Assembly: GCA_927797885.1 (NCBI GenBank)
Contig: OV696605.1
Coordinates: 2,765,157 to 2,829,156, forward strand
DNA from: Gloeomargaritales cyanobacterium VI4D9
GTDB lineage: Bacteria; Cyanobacteriota; Cyanobacteriia; Gloeomargaritales; Gloeomargaritaceae
Length of the DNA: 64,000 nucleotides
Reading direction: 5' to 3'
Shown here one piece after another: positions 8,821-16,315 of this stretch. The translations under genes were made by a program, and so were the position numbers. The stretch's first letter is position 1; each line of letters opens with the position of its first letter. The notes beneath the pieces are model-generated. The model searched no databases. It had not been told where the DNA came from and was given only the letters and a program-made list of their open reading frames with translations.

Positions 8821-9591
8821 TCAACCAGGTTGGGGGGGTGTAAATTGAAACTTTTGACCCTGGAGCGTTTCCACCAATTTCTTTTGCTCTGGAGTTAATA
8901 TGGCAAGGGCTTTAGCGTTACTTTCCTGAAGAATTTGATCCATGCGTTTGCGGTTGGTGGCAATGATCTGTTTGTTGTCGGCTCCCTTTTCAGGAACTTT
9001 CAAATTGATCCGCATACTCGCCCAGGTATCATCCCGCAATTTCTTGAGTTTGGCTTGTTGCTCCGGGGTGAGTTTCAACTCTTCGATAAAATGCTCGTAG
9101 GAGAGGATGCCAAACCCATAAATTTGTAGGGTAATTTCTTTGAAACGTTTGAGTTGCGCTGGGGTGAGGACTTTCCCCACTTCATCCCGGGCGATGCCCA
9201 CTTCTTTTTCCAGTTCATCTTTGATTTGATCTAATTTTTTTTCCCGCTCCGCCGGTTCCATTTGCCCCAGGTTTAAGCCGGAAACCAAAGCGCGCGCCCG
9301 TTGCCGAAATTGATCCCCGATGGCTTTGATTTTGGCCGATTGCTCGTCGGTAATATTAAGTTCTTTTTTAATTTGCGGATTTTGGAATAACTCCAGGGGA
9401 TCCGTGCCACTCCGTTCCGTCCCTTGGGTACCTATGGTAATGGGATTATCGCCCTCGGCGCTAGATATTGGACTGGGAGATTCTGTAGGAGCTGGGGTGT
9501 CGGGTTCAGTTGGACTGAATAGGTTACACCCGGAGACGAAAAACAGACTCAGAAATAGAGCCAGTGGTGTGATTCTAGCAACTGTTTTCAT
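8821..9591 (-). CDS. LTXXQ (Spy/CpxP-like) lipoprotein
   Basis: 256 residues with a signal peptide ending in the lipobox VSGC at about residue 22, so it is probably lipidated and periplasmic. A Pro/Ser/Thr-rich linker follows. The rest is helical with repeated LTPxQ motifs (LTPAQ near 142, LTPEQ near 174 and 229), the signature of Spy/CpxP-type proteins that chaperone envelope proteins or sense envelope stress. Two LTXXQ units appear to be present. It is the first gene of the cluster that runs to 2717, so the promoter should lie in 9592-9790. Its role may be to hold an exported product or envelope component in solution (inference). Confidence 0.82.
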   Translation of the reverse strand: MKTVARITPLALFLSLFFVSGCNLFSPTEPDTPAPTESPSPISSAEGDNPITIGTQGTERSGTDPLELFQNPQIKKELNITDEQSAKIKAIGDQFRQRARALVSGLNLGQMEPAEREKKLDQIKDELEKEVGIARDEVGKVLTPAQLKRFKEITLQIYGFGILSYEHFIEELKLTPEQQAKLKKLRDDTWASMRINLKVPEKGADNKQIIATNRKRMDQILQESNAKALAILTPEQKKLVETLQGQKFQFTPPQPG

Positions 9592-9793
9592 CGCTATTAA
9601 CGCCCCTCGATACAGTGAATCTTCAAGATTGAATTATAACTGCGGATGTCAACGATATTGATATTGTTAAGGTTTGTAATTTTTTGTCGGCCATTTTCTT
9701 AATAAAAAATTAAAAATAGGGTACATCTTTGAATGATATGGCATCCTACTCGTTGGCCTGCGTTTGGAAGGCATTTAACAAACGGAAATTCTC

Positions 9794-9898
9794 TATAGCT
9801 AAACACGCAAAGGTTGACATAGATATGGGTCGCAGGGCGTAGCTACGCACTGGTTCTCCAGAATTTTTGAGGCGACAACCTAACCGTACTTAGCTATA
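9794..9898. repeat. Inverted-repeat element, family E (copy 1)
   Basis: 105 bp with ends TATAGCTAAACACGCAAAGG and CTTAGCTATA; inside lie GGTTGACAT and its near-complement GCGACAACC. The other copy (38253-38377) is inserted inside an A element. Confidence 0.7.
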
Positions 9899-10052
9899 GA
9901 AGCAAGGACGGGACAGTGCCCTGCAACCCTTGATGTTCTGGTGTTGCTAAATCTGTGTATGATTCCTGAGAATCTGAGTTTGGAAAAGCCGACAGATATA
10001 AGAGGTTTCGGTCGCCCTTAAGATGAATTTCATACCACCAATCAGTCATGTT

Positions 10053-10146
10053 TATAGCAATCCCACTTGATTAATCAACAGAAATTTCCCAGGATTAAGG
10101 ACGGGGGAGTGCCCCGCCGATATTTCCATTGGTAATCGTTAAGATT
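10053..10146. repeat. Family A element, decayed right end
   Basis: Family A is a 100-140 bp element with perfect ends TATAGCAATCCTA / TAGGATTGCTATA and a GC-rich centre containing ACGGGGGCGGTGCCCCTGCG. This copy keeps the left end and centre but not the right end. Confidence 0.6.
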
Positions 10147-10182
10147 CCTTGCTGATGATGGGAGCGTAAACCCCCGGGTAAG

Positions 10183-10293
10183 TTACAGTTATTATAGGAT
10201 ACAGCTAAAACTCTACTTGTCATAGGTCAATCAGCTTGAGTTTTTAGAATAATCAAGACTTTTTGTATCCCTTAATTTATAAATAGACTGTAA
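10183..10293. repeat. Inverted-repeat element, family C (copy 1)
   Basis: Family C is about 118 bp with ends TTACAGTC / GACTGTAA and inner inverted segments GGATAC and GTATCC. This is the most diverged of four copies (30640, 33787, 61728). Confidence 0.6.
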
Positions 10294-10465
10294 GGAATTT
10301 TTTATGATTTGCCCCGGTATCCCCCCAGGAGCGAGCCATAAACTGGATGGAAACGGCGGTGCGGTGGCGGCACGGGACGTGGATGCTGTTTGTTGGCGGT
10401 GTTTGGGGTGATCAGTTTGTTGAGGTTGCCCTTGGCACTGCAACCAGGGGGAAACCGCCCGGAAA

Positions 10466-11386
10466 TTACCTAAACCTGTTCCTAAGCCGAAAACGGGCTT
10501 TCCGCAATCCTGTCTCCCACAGGTAAAAATGTCGCCAACGAGGGGATAAGAACCTTTTCATTAACCATTTACTACCCCCCAAACAATGAATACCCCAGAA
10601 ACGAATATATTCTTGTGTGACTTGATTGTAACCATAGGGAATCCCATCCCTAAAGGTTAATTGCTTGAGACCAAACCGTTGGACATATTCATTATCCAGA
10701 TAATTTCCAGCAAGGGAAATGCCGTGGTCAAACGTAGCACCATTGAGTACTGAGCTAAAATTAGCCACATCAGTTCTGTTTTGACTCCAAGCATAAATTA
10801 ATGTCATATCACAAATACCGCCGCCAATCCGTTGAGAAGCCATCTCTTGATAGGTCGTTTTGAGTAAATTTAGCCATTCGTCTTCCCGATAAGCACGGAT
10901 GCAAAAATCTGTTAGTTCAGCCGCCGCTTCAGGTGTCCAAAACGAGAAATGTGGTGATGACATCCACAAGGGGTGACCCGGGTTCTTCGGTGTCATAAAA
11001 CCGGCTTGATATTCATTCTTTATCAGTGGGTAAACCTCTTGAGTATAGTCAGCAAAAGTTACCACATCACTATCAATTAAAAAAGCACCATTGACTGCTG
11101 CAGTTTGTAGCCAATAGTCCATCACGAATAATCGAAATAAAATTGCCTTTTCGTAGTGTTCTGGATAGTTAGATAGTTTAATGTAACTATTTTCAAATTC
11201 CACCCATTTAGGTATTGTTACGCCACTGATACTCCAATGATTTGCCCAGGCGTTTTTGTTGCCATCATCCCCAATAAAGATCACGTCTTGGTTCCATCGC
11301 GCCGCCGCTTCCAGGGCATATTTCAAATACTCTGGTTGGTTACCAAAATGGGCAATTACCACAGGGATGTTGGTTGTCTGTACCAT
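10466..11386 (-). CDS. Putative glycosyltransferase (GT-A-like), function unknown
   Basis: 306 residues. The N-terminal part reads like a nucleotide-sugar transferase: a strand (IPVVIAHFG), a second strand followed by an acidic turn (VIFIGDDG) and the metal-binding-type motif DSD within AFLIDSDVV near residue 105. Later acidic and aromatic motifs (GGGICDMTLIYAW) fit an acceptor region, and the C-terminal tail is rich in Arg and aromatic residues. No membrane segment is seen, so it is probably cytosolic or peripheral. Sugar donor and acceptor are unknown. It lies 8 bp after the 195-residue gene and is the last gene of a three-gene minus-strand set. I do not recognise the exact family. Confidence 0.6.
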   Translation of the reverse strand: MVQTTNIPVVIAHFGNQPEYLKYALEAAARWNQDVIFIGDDGNKNAWANHWSISGVTIPKWVEFENSYIKLSNYPEHYEKAILFRLFVMDYWLQTAAVNGAFLIDSDVVTFADYTQEVYPLIKNEYQAGFMTPKNPGHPLWMSSPHFSFWTPEAAAELTDFCIRAYREDEWLNLLKTTYQEMASQRIGGGICDMTLIYAWSQNRTDVANFSSVLNGATFDHGISLAGNYLDNEYVQRFGLKQLTFRDGIPYGYNQVTQEYIRFWGIHCLGGSKWLMKRFLSPRWRHFYLWETGLRKARFRLRNRFR

Positions 11387-11394
11387 GTTTCTCC

Positions 11395-11982
11395 CTAAAC
11401 TTTAATCGCCTGGGGTAACGCCTGAGCCGCCACCACCCGGTCGCACCCGGAAGCGGGTCGTGCCCACTGGTAACGGTACTCCTTCGGGTCGCCCCAACAC
11501 AACCCCAAGTATAGTTCCGTGCGGGTGGCATCCAGTTCCAACCATTCCGCCTGGGTAAGGGCTTGGGTCAATTCCGCTACCGTGACTGGCCGGGTATGCG
11601 GATGCACCCACCAGTAATCTAACCCCTGGGTGTAACGCCACCAGAAATCCAGCACCGCTTCCTTGGCGGCCATTAACCGCTCCTTGTCCCCCTCGATGGC
11701 ACATAACTGCCCATGCACCTCCGGCACCGCCAATTCTGCCCCCCGAAACCGACAGGTACGCCAGATGATCCCGGAGACCCCCTGGGTGCGCTGGTATTCA
11801 TGCACCTGTGCCCGGAAATCCTCAAACGCAAACACCATACTCAGCCGCTCCGGGGGAATCGCCAGGGCAATCACCGCATGACCCACCCGCTCCCGCACCG
11901 AAGGAAGCCAGCGTTGCCCCTGCCAATTGGCCTGCAATTCCTGCTCCAGAATCTGGATCAACTCGCGGGTGGTGTACGGCAT
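11395..11982 (-). CDS. Conserved hypothetical protein, cyanobacterial
   Basis: 195 residues, no signal peptide or membrane segment, rich in Trp and Arg. The start MPYTTRELIQILEQEL looks like a small helical N-terminal module of about 30 residues. The central part has alternating hydrophobic stretches and a motif VIALAIPPERLSMVFAFEDFR. It resembles hypothetical proteins widespread in cyanobacteria but I cannot name a domain with certainty. It sits between the 56-residue small gene (32 bp upstream) and the putative glycosyltransferase (8 bp downstream), so the three are probably co-transcribed. Function unknown. Confidence 0.7.
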   Translation of the reverse strand: MPYTTRELIQILEQELQANWQGQRWLPSVRERVGHAVIALAIPPERLSMVFAFEDFRAQVHEYQRTQGVSGIIWRTCRFRGAELAVPEVHGQLCAIEGDKERLMAAKEAVLDFWWRYTQGLDYWWVHPHTRPVTVAELTQALTQAEWLELDATRTELYLGLCWGDPKEYRYQWARPASGCDRVVAAQALPQAIKV

Positions 11983-12014
11983 GAACCGACCATGAGGGAT
12001 AATGACCGACCGTG

Positions 12015-12185
12015 TTAGTCCAAATAGCCCATCAAATCAGCCACCGGCGGATCGACCTGGTTGGGTGCTACCGGTCGCCCCATCACGACTTTCGTTGGTT
12101 TCACCAATGCCCCCGCTGGTTCCGGAGCCGCAGGCAGGGTGCCCACGGGCTGGGAGGCAGGACCGACTGGTTTTGGCTGAGCCAT
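12015..12185 (-). CDS. Small conserved protein, 56 residues
   Basis: The ATG at 12185 is preceded by CTGGAG about ten bases upstream, and the longer frame starting at 12302 has no such site, so the short form is preferred. The product is rich in Pro, Val and Ala, with no predicted helices or membrane segment, and ends in the acidic tail PPVADLMGYLD. The ordered C-terminal tail after a disordered Pro-rich body looks like a short linear interaction motif (inference). It is the first gene of the minus-strand set that continues to 10466. I cannot name a family. Confidence 0.65.
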   Translation of the reverse strand: MAQPKPVGPASQPVGTLPAAPEPAGALVKPTKVVMGRPVAPNQVDPPVADLMGYLD

Positions 12186-12553
12186 GATACTGTACTCCAG
12201 AATATCTTTATAATTCCATCTTAGGCGGACTTTTGCCCCAATGACCGTCTGACCTCTCCCCACCCCCCCAGGTTTAACTATCATGAACCATCCCGCAATC
12301 ACGGTTGAATTGTGAGTAAAAATTTTATCCTTAGTAACGTTACGGGTCGCAGGGCACCGCCCCGCCCCGGTTCTAATCGCCTTGTTACTCGCATCCCCCG
12401 TCTAAAATGGCTATAAAATAAAGTTGAAGAAAGTATTAAAAATTCAAAACACTGTGAACAAGCGGTAATTTTAACGACGGGGGCTTCACAAAACCTAGTC
12501 AATCTGGGGATTGCCCCTGAGAATAAAAATAATCTTCATTGCATACCTACCCC
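12186..12553. other. Divergent intergenic region with repeat F1
   Basis: It separates the small minus-strand gene from the plus-strand membrane protein gene. It holds F1 (12294-12425). No strong promoter match was found by eye. Confidence 0.5.
12294..12425. repeat. Dispersed repeat, family F (copy 1)
   Basis: Shares with 46985-47172 the left block AATCAC..TTGAATTGTGAGTAAAA, the centre GCAGGGCACCGCCCCG (partly) and the right block AAATAAAGTT. A left-block fragment is at 58846. Confidence 0.55.
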
Positions 12554-13054
12554 ATGACTCCACGATTGTTTACTCCTACCAACTACTGGCCGCTGGTGGT
12601 GAGTTTGACTTTGATGTTTTGGCTGGGAGCGACTTTGGTGCTGGATGTGCTGGTGATGCCGGGGCTATATTGGGGCGGCATGATGCACCAGAGCGGGTTT
12701 GCCAGTTTTGGGTATCTCCTATTTAGCTGGTTCAACCATGCGGAACTGCTCTGTGCGGCTTTGGTGATGACCAGTGTGTTGGCGCAAACCCTCGGGCAAC
12801 CCCAGCGCTATTGGCCGGGTCTGGCTCTCGCCGGGATTTTGGTGGGGATTGTTCTGCTCTATACCTATATTTTGACCCCCTGGATGGGGGAAACCGGTTT
12901 ATCCCTGGACTGGCTGGATCAAGATACGCAGGAAATGGCCGTGCCCGCCACCATGAACCTGTTACACGGCGGTTACTTTGGCTTGGAATTGCTCAAGGTG
13001 ACGGTGGCCGGGGGATTGCTCTGGTGGCAGTGGCGTTTCCTGCCCGCTGATTAG
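12554..13054 (+). CDS. Integral membrane protein, unknown function
   Basis: 166 residues from the ATG at 12554; a TTG five codons earlier (12539) is possible but less likely. Four hydrophobic segments are visible: about 14-36 (LVVSLTLMFWLGATLVLDVL), 50-75, 85-105 and 140-160. The conserved-looking polar residues GFASFGY and HAELLC lie between helices 1 and 2. It resembles the DUF4149/TMEM205-type small membrane proteins but the match is not firm. It converges with dgkA, and the two stop codons overlap (13051-13054). No operon partner is seen. Confidence 0.75.
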   Translation: MTPRLFTPTNYWPLVVSLTLMFWLGATLVLDVLVMPGLYWGGMMHQSGFASFGYLLFSWFNHAELLCAALVMTSVLAQTLGQPQRYWPGLALAGILVGIVLLYTYILTPWMGETGLSLDWLDQDTQEMAVPATMNLLHGGYFGLELLKVTVAGGLLWWQWRFLPAD

Positions 13055-13470
13055 GCTAGGGACGCGGGCACCAGCAACAACCCTGCAATAACCAGGGCGG
13101 CCAGGGCAGTGACCAGAACGGCGGCGGCGGCACAGTCTTTGGCAATGCGGGCGAGTTCATGGTACGTTTGGCCCACGGTCAAATCCACCACCGCTTCCAG
13201 CGCCGTATTCACCAGTTCCAAGGCCAACACCAAGCCAATCGTCAGGACAATGATGGCGGTTTGGGGCAAAGGTAAATGCACCCCCGCCGCCCAGAGCAAC
13301 GCCACCGTGCCGATCCCCAGGTGGATGCGGAAATTCCGTTGCGTACTCACGGCGTAGTGTAAGCCCTGTCCCGCATAGAAAAAGCTCTGCGCTAAATTGC
13401 TTCGATGGGTAGGGCTTGGTACAGGGGGAGTGCTAGTTACAACCGATGACATCATAAGTGCTATCCTCAC
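13051..13470 (-). CDS. dgkA: Diacylglycerol/undecaprenol kinase, DgkA family
   Basis: 139 residues with a 30-residue polar N-terminus and three membrane helices. The family signature is clear: ELVNTALEAVVDL (about residues 85-97) and the ARIAKDCAAAAV segment near 108. DgkA enzymes phosphorylate diacylglycerol or undecaprenol at the inner membrane using ATP, recycling lipid for phospholipid or cell-wall synthesis. Gram-positive-type and cyanobacterial members tend to be undecaprenol kinases; which substrate applies here cannot be read from sequence. The start may be one of the internal ATGs (residues 6 or 7). The gene converges with the membrane protein gene, sharing four bases at the stops. 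Confidence 0.9.
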   Translation of the reverse strand: MRIALMMSSVVTSTPPVPSPTHRSNLAQSFFYAGQGLHYAVSTQRNFRIHLGIGTVALLWAAGVHLPLPQTAIIVLTIGLVLALELVNTALEAVVDLTVGQTYHELARIAKDCAAAAVLVTALAALVIAGLLLVPASLA

Positions 13471-13507
13471 ACTCGGTTAGCCTATAGTTTAGCAAGCCAT
13501 TTCCCCA

Positions 13508-14011
13508 ATGCCCTGGCAAGACCTGCTTCGTCCCCGCCTAACGCACCCAGGCCCGGTCACTGATTTGGATGTAGGGTTCCTCCGCTCCCAGGCGGTGCAG
13601 GGGATTGTGTTGGACGTGGACGATACCCTGGTGCCCGCCCACGTGCAGGTGATTCCGCCCGGGGTGGTGGACTGGATGGCTCAACTCAAAACCCTCGGTC
13701 CGGTCTGGTTGGTGAGCAATAATGTCCTGGTGTCACGGATTGGGGACATTGCTGAGCAATTGAATTGTCCCTACATCTGTGGGGCTGGGAAACCCTCCCG
13801 CCGCAAACTCCGCCAAGCCCTGCAGGGGATGAATTTGCCCCCGGAGCGAACCGCCATGATTGGGGACCGCCGCTTGACCGACATCCTGGCGGGCAATCGC
13901 CTGGGGATGTACACTGTTTTGGTGGAACCGATTGCCGCCCCCCGCTGGCAACAACTCCGTAACTTAGAAGATTGGTTAGTCAATATATTGCTATATGGCA
14001 ATCCCACTTGA
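13508..14011 (+). CDS. YqeG family HAD-type phosphatase, tail altered by a repeat
   Basis: 167 residues. HAD motif I is DVDDTL (about 36-41), motif II is VSNN near residue 70, a lysine follows in GAGKPS, and motif IV is IGDRRLTDI near 117. This is the HAD-IIIA/YqeG phosphatase family, close to plant and cyanobacterial phosphatidylglycerophosphatase-like enzymes that dephosphorylate PG-phosphate at membranes; the exact substrate is inferred. The family core ends around the PRWQQLR segment. The last six or so residues, LLYGNPT, and the stop codon are read from a family A repeat (13990-14092). The 3' end of the gene is also the left junction of the 736-bp tandem duplication. Confidence 0.88.
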   Translation: MPWQDLLRPRLTHPGPVTDLDVGFLRSQAVQGIVLDVDDTLVPAHVQVIPPGVVDWMAQLKTLGPVWLVSNNVLVSRIGDIAEQLNCPYICGAGKPSRRKLRQALQGMNLPPERTAMIGDRRLTDILAGNRLGMYTVLVEPIAAPRWQQLRNLEDWLVNILLYGNPT

Positions 14012-14092
14012 TTAATGAACACCAATTTCCTAGAACCATACACCGCAGGTGTTTCTTTGACGGGGGTGGTGCCCCTGCGCCCTATTTTTGGA
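13990..14092. repeat. Family A element, decayed (unit 1)
   Basis: Left end TATGGCAATCC, centre ACGGGGGTGGTGCCCCTGCG; no right terminal repeat. It provides the stop codon of the YqeG gene. Confidence 0.65.
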
Positions 14093-14108
14093 AGCGTCCT
14101 AGTCTTAT

Positions 14109-14229
14109 GGGAACCTCTATTTATTGATTTTTGTACTTACACGGCAGGCTCGGTAGCCCGATTCTTTCGTTGACAATTATCAATAATCCAGGGTTCATTC
14201 TCAATAGTCGTGAATTAATCGAGGTGCCC
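14109..14229. repeat. Family B element (unit 1)
   Basis: Reverse orientation; ends GGGAACCTCTATTTATT and GAATTAATCGAGGTGCCC. Confidence 0.75.
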
Positions 14230-14251
14230 ATCATGATTTACTTGAGACTTG

Positions 14252-14690
14252 CTAATTCCGCACTGATCCGTCAGGCAAACGGGTGTCTTTGTAAATCACT
14301 TCAGCAATAAAAGCCTGATTCAGGATCGCTCCGCTGAGGTTGGCACGGGTCAAATTGGTATTCACTAATACGGCGCCCGTGAGATTGGCTCCTTGGGCGT
14401 TTGCACCGGTTAAATTGGCTCCCACCAGACTCACCCCCGTCAGATTCGCGCCTGTGAGATTCGCACCCGTTAAGTTCGTGCCGTACAAACTGGCATTACT
14501 CAAATCTGCCCCGCTCAAATTCGCCCCACTCAAATTGGCTCGACTCAAGGCAGTGCGGTTCAAATCCATGTCCCCCGCCCCCAGCTTTGCCCCGCTCAGA
14601 TTGGCACCACTCAGATTGACCCCCAGCAGGTTCAGTCCTCGCAAGTCCGCTCCCTGCAAATTACAGTTCACGCATTCCCGGGTGTTTTTT
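14252..14690 (-). pseudogene. Duplicated pentapeptide-repeat gene lacking its 5' end
   Basis: Identical to the body of the intact gene at 14988-15509 but without the signal peptide, because the tandem-duplication junction lies at 14693. A frame stays open across the junction up to 14779, where it reads the antisense of the duplicated YqeG tail and could in theory start there. The resulting 175-residue chimera has no signal peptide and no ribosome-binding site that I can see. It is more likely a dead by-product of the duplication than a working gene, although it has no stop codon or frameshift yet, which suggests a young event. Confidence 0.8.
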
Positions 14691-14725
14691 AGCCGTAACT
14701 TAGAAGATTGGTTAGTCAATATATT

Positions 14726-14828
14726 GCTATATGGCAATCCCACTTGATTAATGAACACCAATTTCCTAGAACCATACACCGCAGGTGTTTCTTTGACGGG
14801 GGTGGTGCCCCTGCGCCCTATTTTTGGA
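14726..14828. repeat. Family A element, decayed (unit 2)
   Basis: Same as 13990-14092, offset by 736 bp. Confidence 0.65.
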
Positions 14829-14844
14829 AGCGTCCTAGTCTTAT

Positions 14845-14965
14845 GGGAACCTCTATTTATTGATTTTTGTACTTACACGGCAGGCTCGGTAGCCCGATTC
14901 TTTCGTTGACAATTATCAATAATCCAGGGTTCATTCTCAATAGTCGTGAATTAATCGAGGTGCCC
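14845..14965. repeat. Family B element (unit 2)
   Basis: Same as 14109-14229, offset by 736 bp. Confidence 0.75.
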
Positions 14966-14987
14966 ATCATGATTTACTTGAGACTTG

Positions 14988-15509
14988 CTAATTCCGCACT
15001 GATCCGTCAGGCAAACGGGTGTCTTTGTAAATCACTTCAGCAATAAAAGCCTGATTCAGGATCGCTCCGCTGAGGTTGGCACGGGTCAAATTGGTATTCA
15101 CTAATACGGCGCCCGTGAGATTGGCTCCTTGGGCGTTTGCACCGGTTAAATTGGCTCCCACCAGACTCACCCCCGTCAGATTCGCGCCTGTGAGATTCGC
15201 ACCCGTTAAGTTCGTGCCGTACAAACTGGCATTACTCAAATCTGCCCCGCTCAAATTCGCCCCACTCAAATTGGCTCGACTCAAGGCAGTGCGGTTCAAA
15301 TCCATGTCCCCCGCCCCCAGCTTTGCCCCGCTCAGATTGGCACCACTCAGATTGACCCCCAGCAGGTTCAGTCCTCGCAAGTCCGCTCCCTGCAAATTAC
15401 AGTTCACGCATTCCCGGGTGTTTTTTAGCCGTTGTACCGCCTCCGGTTGCGCCTGTACGGGCAGAGCCACCAAGCCGAGTCCCACCATAACCCAACCGAG
15501 CATTCTCAT
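14988..15509 (-). CDS. Secreted pentapeptide-repeat protein
   Basis: 173 residues from the ATG at 15509, which has GGAGG nine bases upstream; a longer frame from 15548 is not supported. Residues 1-20 are a signal peptide ending in VQAQ. A short Cys-containing segment (TRECVNCN) follows, then about 20 consecutive A(D/N)LxG pentapeptides, which fold as a right-handed quadrilateral beta helix. A short non-repeat tail (FIAEVIYKDTRLPDGS) closes it. Such proteins are abundant in cyanobacterial periplasm and thylakoid lumen; most have no known activity. The two cysteines before the first repeat may form a cap or bind something (inference). The truncated second copy lies just downstream. Confidence 0.9.
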   Translation of the reverse strand: MRMLGWVMVGLGLVALPVQAQPEAVQRLKNTRECVNCNLQGADLRGLNLLGVNLSGANLSGAKLGAGDMDLNRTALSRANLSGANLSGADLSNASLYGTNLTGANLTGANLTGVSLVGANLTGANAQGANLTGAVLVNTNLTRANLSGAILNQAFIAEVIYKDTRLPDGSVRN

Positions 15510-15537
15510 GGAACAACCTCCCCAGTCCTTTTGGTTT

Positions 15538-16083
15538 TCAGGGTACACCTTCCGCTGGTTTTTTTAATAGGAGAATCTGATCCCGCTGGTCGGTTTCCGT
15601 CAAACACACCCGCACCGCCTCCTCTCGCGACGTAGGCACCACCTTGCCGGTGAAATCGGGATGGATGGGCAATTCCCGATGCCCCCGATCCACCAACACC
15701 GCTAACCGCACCACCCGAGGTCGCCCGTGATCCTTAATCGCCTCCAACGCCGCCCGCACCGTCCGTCCGCTGTAAATCACGTCATCCACCAACACCACCA
15801 CCCGTCCGGTAATGTCAAAGGGAACCTGGGTAGAAGCAGGGGTGCGCGCCCCAATCCGGTCTAAATCATCCCGATAAAAGGTAATATCTAAGGCTCCCAC
15901 CGGCACCCGTACCGTTTCCCACTGCTGAATGTTGTGCGCCAGCCGTTCGGCGAGGGGTACGCCCCGGGTGTGGATGCCCAGCAAACACAAATCAGCCAAC
16001 TGGGGGGTGGCTTCCACCACTTGCGAAGTCAGCCGGTTCAGGGTACGCCGCAATTCTTCCGCCGAAAATAATTCAATCTCCAC
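15538..16083 (-). CDS. pyrR: Bifunctional pyrimidine operon regulator / uracil phosphoribosyltransferase
   Basis: 181 residues from the GTG at 16083, the normal PyrR length. The start fits the family ([18 protein letters not shown]), while the longer frame from 16224 would read through the SRP RNA gene and is rejected. The PRPP-binding loop is [13 protein letters not shown] (about 94-106) and the N-terminal region carries the SQVVE helix. In many bacteria PyrR binds pyr mRNA to control attenuation and also makes UMP from uracil and PRPP. In cyanobacteria the regulatory role is less established. It lies 38 bp downstream of the SRP RNA on the same strand, so read-through is possible, and 28 bp before the pentapeptide gene start. 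Confidence 0.92.
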   Translation of the reverse strand: MEIELFSAEELRRTLNRLTSQVVEATPQLADLCLLGIHTRGVPLAERLAHNIQQWETVRVPVGALDITFYRDDLDRIGARTPASTQVPFDITGRVVVLVDDVIYSGRTVRAALEAIKDHGRPRVVRLAVLVDRGHRELPIHPDFTGKVVPTSREEAVRVCLTETDQRDQILLLKKPAEGVP

Positions 16084-16121
16084 AGCGTACTTAGATGTCA
16101 GGGAGTGAATTGTAGGTAAAC

Positions 16122-16221
16122 TTGGGAAGACCCGGAGGCCACGCCTGTCGCAAGCATCCCTTAGTGCTGCTTCCTTCCGGTTCTGACACGGTTCAGGCGT
16201 TGAAACCGCATGGTTCCAGGT
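16122..16221 (-). ncRNA. ffs: Signal recognition particle RNA (4.5S-type)
   Basis: The minus strand carries the universally conserved apical motif CCGGAAGGAAGCAGC (GGAA tetraloop with the asymmetric loop that Ffh binds), preceded by GTGTCAGAA and flanked by arms that pair: CGCCTG with CAGGCG, and outer GGAA with TTCC. Size (about 100 nt) fits bacterial small SRP RNA. A TATGAT box lies at 16235-16230, the right distance before the proposed 5' end. Ends are estimated to within about five bases. It works with Ffh in co-translational membrane targeting. Confidence 0.88.
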
Positions 16222-16229
16222 CACATCTG

Positions 16230-16235
16230 ATCATA
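16230..16235 (-). promoter_or_regulatory. Probable -10 box of the SRP RNA promoter
   Basis: TATGAT on the minus strand, ending eight or nine bases before the inferred RNA 5' end. No good TTGACA-like -35 box is seen 17 bases upstream. Confidence 0.5.
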
Positions 16236-16315
16236 GCGTTTTTCCCCGTATTTGGGGGAGGTTTGTGCTAGGTTAGGTAAAAGATGTATCACTTGGGGTA
16301 AACCCTACGGAGCCT

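Larger units (their letters stand above)
9592..10465. other. Intergenic region with repeats E1, A1 and C1
   Basis: It contains E1 (9794-9898), a decayed A copy (10053-10146), C1 (10183-10293), and a segment at 9947-9990 related to 58895-58938. A 35-codon frame at 10304-10411 has an AAGGA motif six bases before its ATG but resembles nothing I recognise. No other gene is supported. Confidence 0.55.
13957..15428. repeat. Exact 736-bp tandem duplication
   Basis: Positions 13957-14692 and 14693-15428 carry the same sequence as far as I can compare, offset by 736. CCGT occurs at all three junctions (13957, 14693, 15429), a microhomology signature. Each unit contains the last 18 codons of the YqeG gene, a partial A element, a B element and most of the pentapeptide-repeat gene without its signal peptide. 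Confidence 0.93.

Noticed and set aside
10231-10443. 70-codon minus-strand frame
   Set aside because: It overlaps repeat C1 and has low-complexity Gln/Pro/Ser content, with no family resemblance.
14252-14779. 175-residue pentapeptide frame as an independent gene
   Set aside because: Its first 29 codons are the antisense of the duplicated YqeG tail and repeat; no ribosome-binding site or signal peptide.
16084-16224. N-terminal extension of PyrR
   Set aside because: It reads through the SRP RNA and does not match the family; the GTG at 16083 gives the normal length.
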